Source: Sabellastarte sp. h YS-2021
Lineage: Eukaryota > Annelida > Polychaeta > Sabellida > Sabellidae
DNA length: 64,000 nucleotides
Assembly (NCBI GenBank): GCA_964017235.1
Contig: OZ024928.1
Coordinates: 89,089,566-89,153,565 of the forward strand
Direction of reading: 5' to 3'
The notes under the pieces are model-generated. The model worked only from the letters and a program-made list of their open reading frames with translations. It was not told where the DNA came from and did no database searches. The translations under genes were made by a program, and so were the position numbers. Within the stretch, counting starts at the first letter, position 1, and every line of letters begins with the position of its first letter. This document shows, in pieces, positions 1-10,842 of the stretch.

Positions 1-330
1 TGATCTTGATTTGAGTGAATTATTGAAACATTCTGACAGTCGATTTCAGTCGTGGTTCAAACAGTCAAGCTGATATGGGTGTGGTTCCCCCTGGGTCCCA
101 AATTCATACTGGGTACCTCAGGCGTTCACACACACACACCCCCCCCCCCCCCCCCCCCCCCCAAGAACAAAAAATTCAGGAAGAGGTGCAGTCTTGCCTG
201 AGAGAACTGGCTGATAATGCACAATCAGGTAATAAAATAGAATCCCAAAGGGGTGGTCCTGTTAATAATGTGAAGAGGTGTCTTGTATAAGCACATTTGT
301 GCTGCTTGCTGGGCCAATGAGAGTAAGTCT
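1..330 (+). pseudogene. gag-like fragment of YR retrotransposon copy A
   Basis: Translation of 175-265 gives KIQEEVQSCLRELADNAQ followed by SQRGG, parallel to KIQEEVQARLKHLVDNAK and SQRGG in copy B gag. Bases 268-325 then resemble the Cys-rich C-terminal knuckle (GVLYKHIC) of copy B, so the central gag is deleted. A CA tract and a run of 24 C interrupt the N-terminal part. It cannot encode a full gag. Confidence 0.65.
128..162. repeat. (CA)n followed by poly-C tract
   Basis: A short CA repeat leads into 24 consecutive C residues (139-162) inside the gag remnant. Its true length is uncertain, since such runs are error-prone. Confidence 0.9.
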
Positions 331-345
331 TTTGCTCATGGTCTT

Positions 346-494
346 TTGGTTGCTTGCCGTTGGTCGGCAGTTTACAGTACAGAAGCCTAACAAACTGTAT
401 GTACTGGTTTCCTCAGCCCTTCCAATTACCTGTTGTGATATGACCTGTACAGTGTTGAAAGCGACGTAAAACCCCAAATAAATAAATAAATCAT
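346..494 (+). mobile_element. tRNA-derived SINE (family 1), 5'-truncated
   Basis: The sequence matches the body and 3' end of the SINE at 31,521-31,750, including GCTTGCCGTTGGTCGGCAG and GTGTTGAAAGCGACGTAAAA. It ends in an (AAAT)n tail. The tRNA-like head with boxes A and B is absent. It lies directly after the gag remnant. Confidence 0.8.
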
Positions 495-1184
495 GCTTTT
501 TTGTTCCTTTGCTAATCAAAAGCGAGTACGTCTTTATTCACTGAAAAATCATGTCCATTAAACTCGATTTGCATTGAATAAAAACTGCAAGCATTCTTAT
601 ATTAAATGGTTGTAATCTCTGTCTAAAGTTGAGTTAAAGCACTTTTTTGGCACTGGCCTTGCATATGCGGATAAAGTTCATACCAGGTCATATGCTCAAT
701 TGGTAGCGTCTGGTCAGGGTTTGAATATTTAGTGCAATGCAGATGATAGTACCATTGTGGCCAACAGCACACTTGTATCGTGTGATACTGGTCAAGATTC
801 TCATAGTTCTGTTACATGAAGCTCGTTGGCTCACGCAAACTAGTCTCACAGCAATTAGCAAGGTGTTGGTAGTACTTCTGGAAAACAGATAGGCGCTATT
901 CCAGTGGACATGATAGAAGGGGGCCCTCATACCAAGGATGAGCCAGGCAGTGCAGGCACCAGTACCACTACATATCCAATAAGATGGACTATACCCCTAT
1001 GCCCCTACAGAACAGGTTTGAGTCATTACAGAGCTATGAATCTGATATGAACCTGATTGTGATCAAGGTTCTGATGGTTTAAATCTGATGAACCATGACA
1101 TGAATTATACAGCCCATGACAAAAACTCAGGCCTAGTGGTTAGCAGCAAGTCGGATTCCAGTTCTAATACCGAGACAACTGGTT
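495..1184. other. no recognisable gene; probable eroded spacer of copy A
   Basis: No convincing coding segment. By position this is the gag-RT spacer of copy A, but the sequence is too diverged to align by eye. Confidence 0.4.
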
Positions 1185-1785
1185 TTGAGGAATATATTAA
1201 GTTTAAAGCCCACAATGGGGTTGCCTTTGGCTGTGTTCCCCTGTCTACTATCTAGTTGTATACTGGTTCTCCCACCACAGTTGAATGTGGACAGGTTTAG
1301 ATATCACTTGGCAGATTATTTTGATCAGCAACTCCCAGATTTGTTGGGAGTTTGGTTTCCCTCTTAATTTTGACAAAAATGTATTTTTGGCCAAAACGGC
1401 TGATAATCAAACTTCAACAAAAAAAAAATTCCTGATCATATTGATAAGCACATACAGTACATGAGGTACAATTTAGGGCAATGGTTGGGGCTTTTGAAAC
1501 CTTGCTATTTTCTGATCATATATCTACTTTCATGACAAGGGAGAAGCCTGACTCCAGCACTAGACGTACCATAATTGACCTAAGTTGGTCTAAGGTCCAG
1601 TCGGTCAATGATGGAGTCGAGAATGACTCATATTTGGGCATAGTCTCGGAATTACATAACCCTGATTTAGTACAAAGGCTTAATGCACTTGGTACTGTTG
1701 CTAAAATCTTTAATATTGATATCGGCAGGCCTTTTAGAGATCGTAGGATTTATCCTGGAGATATTGACCTTCTGGCAGGTTTTTT
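1185..1785 (+). pseudogene. reverse transcriptase fragment, YR retrotransposon copy A
   Basis: The translation holds YFDQQLPDLLGVWFP, then TRRTIIDLSWSK, VNDGVENDSYLG and IYPGDIDLLAG. All have counterparts in copy B (YFDQQLVNLIQYGFP, CRTIFDLSFPKG, VNDGVLKDSYLG, IDLGDIDLLAL). At least one frameshift separates the first part from the second near 1,366-1,480. The fingers/palm start is kept. The LPFG motif and the catalytic YxDD box are deleted. Confidence 0.75.
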
Positions 1786-2316
1786 TCCTTTGTCAGATTT
1801 TCCAACATTTTGACTTATTCTCTTGCCAAATTTTACACTTCTAGGCACCTTTCTGTTGTTGATATTGTATTCTCAGATAATGGGGCTGTAGTGATAGTCA
1901 AATGGTCTAAGATTATGCAAGATAGGCAGCATATTGGCAATGTACCCATACCCCAGCTTGGCAATGCATATATCTGTCCAGTTAAAGCACTAAACCTCAT
2001 GTTGAGCCAAAACCCCATGTTAGAGATGCTCCTCTTTTTTACATTCCAAGTCAAGGTCGAATTGTGCCACTGTGACTCACTAGCTAGGAAACATCTGAAG
2101 TCGTCATTTTGTCAGTACATAAACCTTTCTCGGCGCATCAATTTCCATGGTTGCAGAAGGGGAGGTGCCACCTGGACATTCTGGCATGGTTTTCGTGTTG
2201 AGCATATTCAGGTGCAGGGCACCTGGTCTTCACAGTGTATGTGGGGATACATAAAGCTTCCCCCTTCCTCCTCTTCTGTGGTCTATGACACCTTCAGGAC
2301 CTTCCTACACTACTAG
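1786..2316 (+). pseudogene. tyrosine recombinase C-terminal fragment, YR retrotransposon copy A
   Basis: After a frame change around 1,780-1,810, the sequence encodes the catalytic half of a tyrosine recombinase. It contains RHLSVVDIVFSDNGAVVIVKW, the HxxR-type box HGCRRGGATWTF, and GTWSSQCMWGYIKLP with the likely catalytic tyrosine. Copy B carries the matching GTWSSSCVWRYINLP. The N-terminal SAM-like core-binding domain is gone. Confidence 0.75.
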
Positions 2317-2900
2317 CTGCTTCCTTTGGGTGTTTGGGATGTATAATCATTTCTCTCTGTACCATTAATATCCCTGGCCCTATGGCCTCTTATTCATCTC
2401 TATATTTCTGAAGTGACCTTCAGAGGTCACCCGTGTACTAGTATAACATTCAATTTTATATATGCCTGTAGACTTTCAGTGACCTTCAGAAGTCGCATGT
2501 TTCCTGTCACTTTACATGTCCGACTTTTATACCATTGTGGTAATCATTTTATCCAATTTAATGGTTTATTGCATTTATTCTTAGTTACCTACCTAGTGAC
2601 CTTCAGAGGTGAACTACTTATTATTACACCTATATCCATCATTGCCTTTTAAGTTTACTAAGTTTACTACTAATGGGGTTATAGTGTCTGCATGTGGTAC
2701 CTTAAGGGGGGACCACATCATTATGTGCTCATGGATGTTGTAAATAATTTTTGGATTTGTCTTTTATCTAGTAACAACCTTAAATGAATTTATATATTAT
2801 TAACTAGTTTCAGCAATGATTGATAATACTGCCAGGCTGCCAGTAGTCACTGTTACAAATTGTTATGTATAATAATAACAATTTTTACCACTGTTTGCAT
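2317..2900. other. 3' non-coding region of copy A with repeated GACCTTCAG motif
   Basis: Three copies of a near-palindrome, GTGACCTTCAGAGGT or close variants, lie at about 2,413, 2,479 and 2,598. No gene is seen. These may be part of the element's terminal repeats, but I could not establish split direct repeats. Confidence 0.4.
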
Positions 2901-3649
2901 GATATTGGTCCTTTGGGAAGTAATAATATCAATTCATTTCCGATTAAAATTATATAGTAAACGTTCACCTAAATTTTCTGTTATATATTATTGACTTTTT
3001 GGAATAGGAAAACGAAAGCAATACAGGATGGCACACTACTTGTTATTTTACATGACCTATTTATTCAACTTCAATTTATATACTTCCTCAATGATTGAAA
3101 TACAGCACTGCCTAGTGGAAATACACATGAAACTTTTAAATCATGCAGTATTTGACTGAGGTTTATGCTGGTGTTTATTATTAACCTTGTGGCTGCCATG
3201 GCTTCAATTGTGCACCTGACATTTCATGAGTGAAGAGACATGTCATACAACCCACGCGATTTTGCCCTCCAGGTGTAAACTCAGGGCAGTCATAAAATAA
3301 GCTTGTAACAGTGAAACTGGTGTATTAAATTTGAGAAAAACAACCCAGTTCTTTGAAACACGAGACAGCCATCTTCAGTTTATCCCCTTTATTCTACACA
3401 AATATCGTGACACATGGCATGAAATGTTTCACCTAACCTTTTTACTGTGCATGTACAATGTAATTTACACAATTCCCCTCATGGTGCTGTTACTAAATCC
3501 TTTGTATTGTCTATGGTGTTTAGCATTGTTGTTGATGACCTTGTAATTGATATTGTTACATAAAGTTAGTTATATGTTGTTATATTATGTAACAGTAACA
3601 TTGTATTGTATTGGATTTTTATACTCAGTGCAATAATTCCATATACTAT
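2901..3649. other. no recognised feature
   Basis: AT-rich non-coding sequence without a protein or repeat I can identify. Confidence 0.5.
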
Positions 3650-3930
3650 AGGACTCAAAGTGCTATTTGACCCATTCGACTGAAAAAAAGTACAGTCTAA
3701 GCTCTCAAGTGACTTGCATTCCCCTAACTGAAAGACAGAGACTCAAGGATGACCATTTATCAACGTCCTTGAGGTTCTTTAGCCTGCTATTGGGTAGGAC
3801 CCAATGACAGAGGGCTGCCATTTTATGTGGTCATCCAAGCAACTATGTATCTGCCTAAACCTGGGTTTGAACCCGCGTCCTCTGCACTCCTAGACCAGTG
3901 TGTTACCCACTAGGCCACAGTGGCAGTAAC
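3650..3930 (-). mobile_element. tRNA-derived SINE-like element (family 2)
   Basis: On the minus strand, 3,926-3,848 reads as a tRNA-like promoter: box A-like TGGCCTAGTGGGTAA and box B GGGTTCAAACCC, about 35 bases apart. The rest, down to about 3,650, is presumed SINE body. No target-site duplication was found, and the far boundary is a guess. Confidence 0.5.
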
Positions 3931-4655
3931 ATGAACAAGTTTGAACAGTATGTGCAAATCTTTAACTCAGGCCAGGATTTTTATCCATTATCAATGAATT
4001 CGTTTGGCTTGTAAGTTCATTTATTTTGTTTTTGTTTGATTCGTAAATAGTTCAGAAATTCCGAGAATATTTTCTTACAAACGGAATTATTATCCCAAAC
4101 TATGTGTATGAAAGGAAATAAATGTAAAAGAAAAAAAAACAATTTTTGTACCAAGAGAAGTTCAAAGGGAGACAAAGACAAGCAAAATTTCATTATCAAG
4201 TAAATTCGAATTAATTAGTTATATAGGTAAGATTGTAACATATGTTAGTGTCTTTGTTTCAGAAATTTTGAATTGTATGGAAATCGGTTGCATGCTGTTA
4301 AGGGATGCATATCAGATGGCCTTCAGTTTTCACTAACCTACATATGTCTGTTGGGTGTCAGGTGTGGAATACTCAAACATTACATAATTCTTTATGATTC
4401 CTAGTGACATTTCAGTTTCTGTCAGTTCAATCCAGTCCAAAACAAAAATGATTCTACTACGCACAGTATGGTTTTTTGTGACAAATATCTGTGAAGAAAC
4501 GTGTTAATTGATTGGTTTGGTCCATCTGTACACCATTATAATGCTCATATTTTCTTTTTCAGGTATGGTCTTTTTGGCCATGTAGTGTGATCAAAACGGG
4601 TGCAAGATAAAATTACCTGATCCACAAGTAACTTTTTGTGTAAGATTGTGATCTC
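3931..4655. other. no recognised feature
   Basis: Non-coding AT-rich sequence; nothing supported. Confidence 0.5.
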
Positions 4656-4895
4656 TCGGCTCAGTGGTGTAGTGGTTCACATACTCGCCTCCCATATCTG
4701 AAGTAGTCGGTTCAAACCCTGTACCCTGTGTGGGAAAGTTGGTAGTTCATTGCGAATGCCCTGCAGTTTACAGAGGAGAATCTTGACTAGCAGGTATGTA
4801 TTGGTTTCCTCTGCCCTTAAGACTACTCATCATGATATAACCTACAATGTATTGAAAGTGATGTCAAACCCAAATATATCAAATCAAGCCAGCGA
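4656..4895 (+). mobile_element. tRNA-derived SINE (family 1), diverged full-length copy
   Basis: Box A-like CTCAGTGGTGTAGTGG and box B-like CGGTTCAAACCC are followed by the family 1 body (GTTGGTAGTTCATTGCGAAT, TTGGTTTCCTCTGCCCTT). The tail reads GTATTGAAAGTGATGTCAAA. It is more diverged than the copies at 31,521 and 55,175, hence older. Confidence 0.75.
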
Positions 4896-5723
4896 AGTCA
4901 CAACATATTTTAATACAATGCAGACCGTGGTTCACAAGAAAATGATTCAAAATTGTGTAGGTCACTTGAAAAAAAAAACTTATAATGAAAGGAAATCAAG
5001 TGTAGAAGAGCATGCAAAATTCTAAATTTGTGTAGAACTTAGTCCATGTGAATACCATTTCCTCTTACACTCTAGAGGCTGTAAATCCTGGGCTCAATCT
5101 GTGACATTCTGATGTTTTATACAAAAGAAACAACGATATAATCAAAATTCAGAAACATGGAGAACAGGCAACATAAACACAACACTAAGGAGAGAACATA
5201 GAGAAAACAGGATAGGGAAACTGACATGTGGATGAAGATAATCTTGAATTAGACGTTCAAGACATTGCACAAAAAATGTTAAAAAGTATTTGTGAACATT
5301 TACTATGTTACAAGAACATTTTGTTATTTGTGTTTATAAATAAAAAAAAAGACTTAACAAAATTTAAGTCACGTTTATTTTGTCACGAGTCTATGCTTCC
5401 ACCAACCAAAACATCTTACATGTAATCAATTCCTTACATAACACTTATAAGAATTAAGAAAGAACAGTTCATAACTTCCATGACATATATTTTGTCTTGG
5501 ACTTTCTAGAACACATTTAATTTATCCTATGACATTATATATCACACTGTGTGGGCGGGAATATATCTCAGTTACATCTGTCATTTTTTTAATAGTTTTA
5601 ATGATTGTCTTCAAACAAACAACTTAATAAGACTTCTATTACCTTCGGGTTTTATAGTTATTTCCACACAGCCTTGAAATCACAACTGAAAATGACCTGT
5701 CACTAAATACAGTCCTGGTGTTC
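4896..5723. other. no recognised feature
   Basis: AT-rich; short open frames here show no domain or motif. Confidence 0.5.
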
Positions 5724-6083
5724 ACTTTATCAAGCAAAACACATTTCTGTGTCTGAGTGATCTGTCTGATGTTTTCACTGTTATCAGATCAGGAGGGTAG
5801 TTTGTTATGAACCAATAAAAATAACAAGAACAGTGTTGTATTCAATCCTCTCTTTTGACACAACTTAACTTTTTGCTAATGCCTGTTTAAAAACAGAACC
5901 TTGACTTTATCAAGCAAAACACATTGCTGTGTCTGAGTGATCTGACTGATGTTTTCACTGTTATCAGATCAGGAGGGTAGTTTGTTATAAACCACTAAAA
6001 ATAACAGTGTTGTATTAAATCCTCTCTTTGGACACAACTTAACTTTTTGCTAATGCCAGGTTGTTTAAAAACAGAACCTTGAC
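5724..6083. repeat. two-copy tandem duplication, about 180-bp unit
   Basis: The unit starting ACTTTATCAAGCAAAACACA at 5,724 recurs at 5,904 with few differences. It ends near AACAGAACCTTGACT at 6,083. It lies just past the stop codon of the minus-strand prohormone exon, so it could be in that gene's 3' UTR. Confidence 0.9.
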
Positions 6084-6277
6084 TGCCCAGAATCTATTAC
6101 CTTCTACCAGAACAACTACCCTTTGTCATATTACCGATATACGACATATTGGAAACAAAAATGTACCTCAAAGAAATACCTTAAATCTAAATTTACTTAT
6201 CAGTAGATTGTTACACATGAGCAAATACATCAACTGACAAATTTAATACGATAAGTATTGGAAGTTAAGCTAGAAGC

Positions 6278-6908
6278 TCAACCCCTGAGCCCCAGGATCA
6301 TGACACATGCTTTGAAAGAGTCACCTTCCCAGGCACATTCAGCATGGCAGAGAACTCCTATTCTGCGACCTACCCTCTCCACACAGTGGTTGCATACATC
6401 TGCACAGCTGATCCCACTTCCTCTCTTAGTAAGAGCTTCTGTATCGGTGTCACTGGCCTGATTCTTGTCTAAGTAATACTTTAATAATTCCTGCATGACA
6501 TGATAACTCTGCTTTGAACACATGTTGTAAATTCGTGGGTTGGCTATAAGACTATCTTCGGAAATGTCTATTCCTTTTGTAACTGGCCATGTGAGGGTAA
6601 ATGGCCGTGTATCTCCATTCTGATAGATACTTTGCCCATCTTCTCTTGAAGAAAATAAAGAACGGCTGTAGGACAATAGACAATTGGCCACACCATGCTT
6701 CAAACGATTTTGGGTTTTCTGAAGCAAATGGGATTGGCCGTCATCTTTGTGTTCTGACTTTATCCCTCCTTTGGAGAGTGAAATGACGAAATCATCATGA
6801 AGGAAGTCTTTGTCAGCATTTATCCTGTGAGGTATGGCTTCACCACGTGATGCCCCTAAATAAGCAAGCCAAGTGAACAACCAGAGTAATGTGACACCAT
6901 ACACGTTG
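6278..6908 (-). CDS. secreted prohormone, eclosion-hormone-like C-terminal peptide; 3' coding exon
   Basis: Last coding exon of a likely secreted peptide precursor, about 209 visible residues. A good acceptor (pyrimidine tract, TTTTCAG) precedes 6,908 and the frame stays open to a TGA at 6,278-6,280. The exon begins NVYGVTLLWLFTWLAYLGAS, a hydrophobic stretch that looks like most of a signal peptide, so the initiator Met must lie in an upstream exon I did not find. A hydrophilic spacer follows. A Lys-Arg site then releases a 47-residue peptide (6,421-6,281) starting GSGISCADVCNHC. It has six Cys spaced C3C2C11C3C9C, close to the C3C2C12C3C10C of eclosion hormone, and keeps a Gly after the third Cys and an LC before the CxxxC. 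Homology is inferred from spacing only. It could be another Cys-rich neuropeptide family. Confidence 0.55.
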
Positions 6909-7164
6909 CTGAAAAGATAGAAATACAATGTGCTGACATTATGATAACAGTGATGATTGAATAGATCTACTCTCAGCAATAGTGTAGTTTTCTATTGGTG
7001 AAATCCAATATAAGCTTTCTCATTTGGAAAAAATAACCGTTCCAGTAAAGATTATAAGTCTGGAGATAAGATAAATTAATTGAACATTTCTGACTTGGTG
7101 AAAATGTGTAATTCAAATATGAAAACAACAAAATAAAAACTACCAAAGTGAGTATTTAAAACCC

Positions 7165-7685
7165 TAATGCCCCTCTCACACTACAGACGGTATCTCCTAC
7201 GTTTAGGAGGGTTTTTATACAACTTGCTCATTCCCCCATGTACTGCCACACTTCTGTCAGTAAAGTGTGCATTCTGTCATATTCTTTGTCTAGTGTGGAG
7301 ACACACAAATGCATGGATGTTTAGAATGTTTAAACTTTCCTCCTATCTTAGGCGCTATGAAGGTAAGTGCCAATTATCTCCTGTAACTGCAGGGTTTTGC
7401 AATTTATCTTTCATTCTTCTGCTCCTATTTGTAATCTTCATTCTTGACCATTCTCTGTCTTTGTCCCCATGTTGTACGTTTGACATAATGTTACTGTGTC
7501 TTTACAGTATCGTTTCTGCTTCTTTTCTGTCTCACGTTGTTGTCCTCTGATTCTCTTCTGTAGCAAAGCCTATAGCTAGAGTTTTGCATCTGGGTTTCAC
7601 AGAAGGTACAACATTCTGCCTCTGATTTTTATCTGCCATATATATAATCACTGGAAATACTGCCTGTAGTATGATTGGGGCATTA
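7165..7685. mobile_element. non-autonomous TIR element (MITE family M1), copy 1
   Basis: Imperfect terminal inverted repeats of about 26 bp. The left end starts TAATGCCCCTCTCACACTAC and the right end closes GTAGTATGATTGGGGCATTA. No coding capacity. No clear target-site duplication outside the TIRs. It lies upstream of the prohormone exon, possibly in its intron. Confidence 0.7.
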
Positions 7686-10600
7686 GTCATCGGGGTGTTA
7701 AGGTAAAGGCCAATTTTTAAACGTATAGTTTCAAATCTCCTAAAGTTTTAGCTTATTTAAACATTTGTGTTAAGGTTTAGGGTGATCAATATGTGATTGC
7801 TAGATGTTTTCTTGTTTTAGTAGTGCAGTAGTATTTAAGACTGTTACATGAAAGCAGATGGGATTGACCATGTGTCAAATTTATCAATCATCATCACATT
7901 GAAATACCTCACCACCATTTTAAAGAAAACTATAACAAGTACCACCTCCACATGTTAAAAGACCTGCATTGTTTTTCTCCAATGGCCATTCTCTTTAAAG
8001 CTAAATGGCGACAAAGCTACCATCTTGAATACAGTTTTGGCACTTGAATTTGGACCCAGAGGGGAAAACAGTGCGTCAGTCACAACCGTTTATTTTGTGA
8101 GAAAATAATTTGGATATTATTAGGAAATTCTTTTTTCGTCTATTATATGACAACCTGCTTTTTAAAGTGTTTTTAAAGTGTTTGTTCCACAGACACACTC
8201 TCGAAAAGAACTCCCACTTACGAAAAATGAAAAACATCAAGATCAAAATACGTATTGTGCCAACAGGTTTTTACAATCCTAAGTTGCCGCGCCAAAAACC
8301 AAGGTTCTTGACACAGCTGCTAGCTTTGTAATGATTCCCTCTCATTGAAAGAAATGCCTTTGCAAACTCACCATCAAATTTCAAATGTATTGGATCGGTT
8401 ACCTGCCTGGTATTGATTTTAACCCCATTCACATTAATAGGTCCTGGAAATAAGGTAATAATGTTTTGTGAAGGAGATTTAAGTATTGAGTACATCGTTT
8501 ATTATACGTATTTATTTTTATTTTGGGGGAGGGTGTGGGAGGGGAGCGATTAGATGGTAGGGACCTAATGTTTATTGTCAACAAATAGTACAGATCAGAC
8601 AGTATGGATGGACAACCAAGTAGGTGAAGTAAAACCAGTAAATACAAGATTCTAAGTTGTTTCAGATACTGTTAAGTAAGTGATAAAGTAACTGCTTTAT
8701 ATTTGCGACAAAATGTCGACTCACACCCTCAAATGTGGAGACTAGTGTATTTGCCACGACAATACCCCTCCCATCAAATTGTGAGAGCACATGTTGTGGG
8801 AAACAAGGTGTTGAATTCTTGGCAGTGAGAGAGTATGGCAACAAAAGTTAACGTATTAAAAAGGGACTATGTAAAATACAATGAAACCATCATGATACTA
8901 ACCCACCTGGTTTTTTACACACATGTACAAGCTTTGTATGTTGCATATAACATAAACAAGTCATATTTATATCAGTAAACATAAGTGGAATTTCTGATCA
9001 GAAGAATATTGCACTAATTTAGAAATGGTAGAAAAAATTACTAGAATTAAATTTTCTCAGTGTATGGGTTTTGGTCTTACATACAACTGAATTGATTTTT
9101 CAAATGATCTGCAATCAATTCTGAATCCAAGAATTTTTAAAAGGATTTTTTTATCGTTGCACTCATAAGCAGTTGTGGATGTGTTGTGCCTTGGTGGCAG
9201 TATGCATTTGTTATGACTTAGTGGCTGTAAAACTACATGAAGCAAGGGTGTTCGATCTATTAAATTCTGTGAAGTTTCACCCCAATGTCAAACAAAAGGC
9301 GTATTCGACTGATGAGAAAATAGATGAAATATTTGTACGAGATCTATATTTTCAATTTGACTCTATCCGGCAGTAGATGTTATACATGTACGAGGTTACC
9401 ACATGTCTCCCTGCTGGTAAACCAGGAAGAACATGATGTTCAAGGCTAAATAGACCAATGAAAATGAAGCATTTCACACAATACTTATAGAAACTCAAAT
9501 GGTCGCCATTTTGTTGAATAATTTTGTACGGCTGAATAAGATTTATCATTTTTTCATGGAAATTAATATCTAAAGCACATAATTGAATCATATAAAGAGT
9601 TGAAAATGCTTAATTTTGATACCCATATTGTTAGTTTTTTTCTGAAGAATTTATTAGTAATTTTTTTATTTTTGTAGTTGTTTGTATGTATTTATGGTGC
9701 TAAAAATGGCAATAATATATTAAAGCTTGCATCGCCCCCATTCTGCTTAAACATCGTCTTTATACTAATGAAAATAAATTTTGTTTGCTTTTGAAGGCTT
9801 TGGAATCTATGAAATGTATCTATACCATTTTTCTGAACATTCAATGAATTTAATGGAAATCCACTGCGCATATTTAATGCATACTTTCCATAGATTATCA
9901 GTCGAATACAACCAAAGATAGGTGTCTGTATAGATCAAAAATATAATTAGTTTAAGGCATAATTAAGGCAGTGCTCTCTCATAATGGGTAATTTTCTGTA
10001 ATTGCCAGAAACAATCATCTTATCAATTACATGATATATCTTATTGTTTTGCTGTATTTACAAGTCAGTTTCTACTCCTAAATGTCAAAGTAGTACTATA
10101 TGTGTGCTACACTTAAATGTATATTTAGATATTCTTAATATTCTCATTAAAATATAAGAATGTTAACAATTCGACTTAGCAAATAAAATGTATATATACT
10201 GTTAACTTTATTCTACATTTATTAATATCAGTAGACATTATAACAGGGCCTTATGACTTTGACACGTGACCTTATGGCAATACAGGTGGTATTGCCTAAT
10301 TTTTGGGGACATTTTGTGTAACGCACCATTCCTCATTACACTGTCAGACTTCTGTCTGTAAACTTTTCATACTGTGACATTCCATAGTATACTTTCCATG
10401 GCCACTCAAATGTGTTTTATTCGCTGGTGCACATATTTCCAACAAAGGCAGGGGAAAGCATCTGTAGTTAGATCAGTGCATTACACACCAACAGGACTAA
10501 TGCCATGGTGCACAAATATACCTTGATTTTACATTGTACACGTTATGATATGTGTCTGCATGAAAGACAGAGGCCTAACTGACCTAGCCGTTAACATGTT

Positions 10601-10689
10601 TGACATTTTGAAACTCATCTCTGTGGTTATGAGTTTAATTCCAGCTAATGGTAAACCCCAGTCACATCTTTCCTTACTGTCGTATATGC
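7686..10689. other. non-coding, no recognised feature
   Basis: Three kilobases of AT-rich sequence with only short open frames lacking recognisable motifs. It may include an intron or the missing first exon of the prohormone gene at 6,278-6,908, but I could not identify that exon. Confidence 0.45.
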
Positions 10690-10842
10690 GTCCCTCAGTG
10701 GCCTTGTGGTTAGCAAATTTGACATCTAATCACAGACTGTCACCTCTGTGGGTTCGAACCCCACGAGTAGCAATGCTAAAGACCTATCCCAATATCACCC
10801 TGCCTGTTCAACGGGCCATAAAAGCCCAACTTTGACTTTGAC
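10690..10842 (+). mobile_element. tRNA-derived SINE (family 3)
   Basis: Box A-like TGGCCTTGTGGTTAGCA and box B GGGTTCGAACCCC lie about 45 bases apart. A short body ends CATAAAAGCCCAACTTTGAC. A similar tail (AAAACACCAACTTTGACA) occurs near 41,040. Confidence 0.65.

Larger units (their letters stand above)
1..2900 (+). mobile_element. DIRS/Ngaro-type YR retrotransposon, copy A, internally deleted
   Basis: Fragments of gag, reverse transcriptase and tyrosine recombinase follow each other in the order and orientation of the longer relative at 14,961-25,545 (copy B). The end of the RT fragment runs directly into the recombinase domain, so the RT active site, RNase H and recombinase N-terminus are missing. 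The 5' end lies outside the window. The 3' limit is set loosely from a shared TGTTATGTATAATAA string at about 2,858-2,872, also present near the end of copy B. Frameshifts and stops make it inactive. Confidence 0.75.

Noticed and set aside
690-735. tRNA-like GCTCAATTGGTAGCG with GGGTTTGAATA
   Set aside because: Cannot be folded into a complete cloverleaf by eye and has no acceptor stem pairing; at most an eroded SINE head.
3848-3926. Possible functional tRNA gene on the minus strand
   Set aside because: Boxes A and B are good, but the anticodon arm and acceptor stem do not pair cleanly and a repeat body follows. A SINE head is more likely.
7167-7550. 127-residue plus-strand open frame with hydrophobic stretches
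   Set aside because: Lies wholly inside the MITE M1 copy 1 TIRs and has no matching codons in copies 2 and 3.
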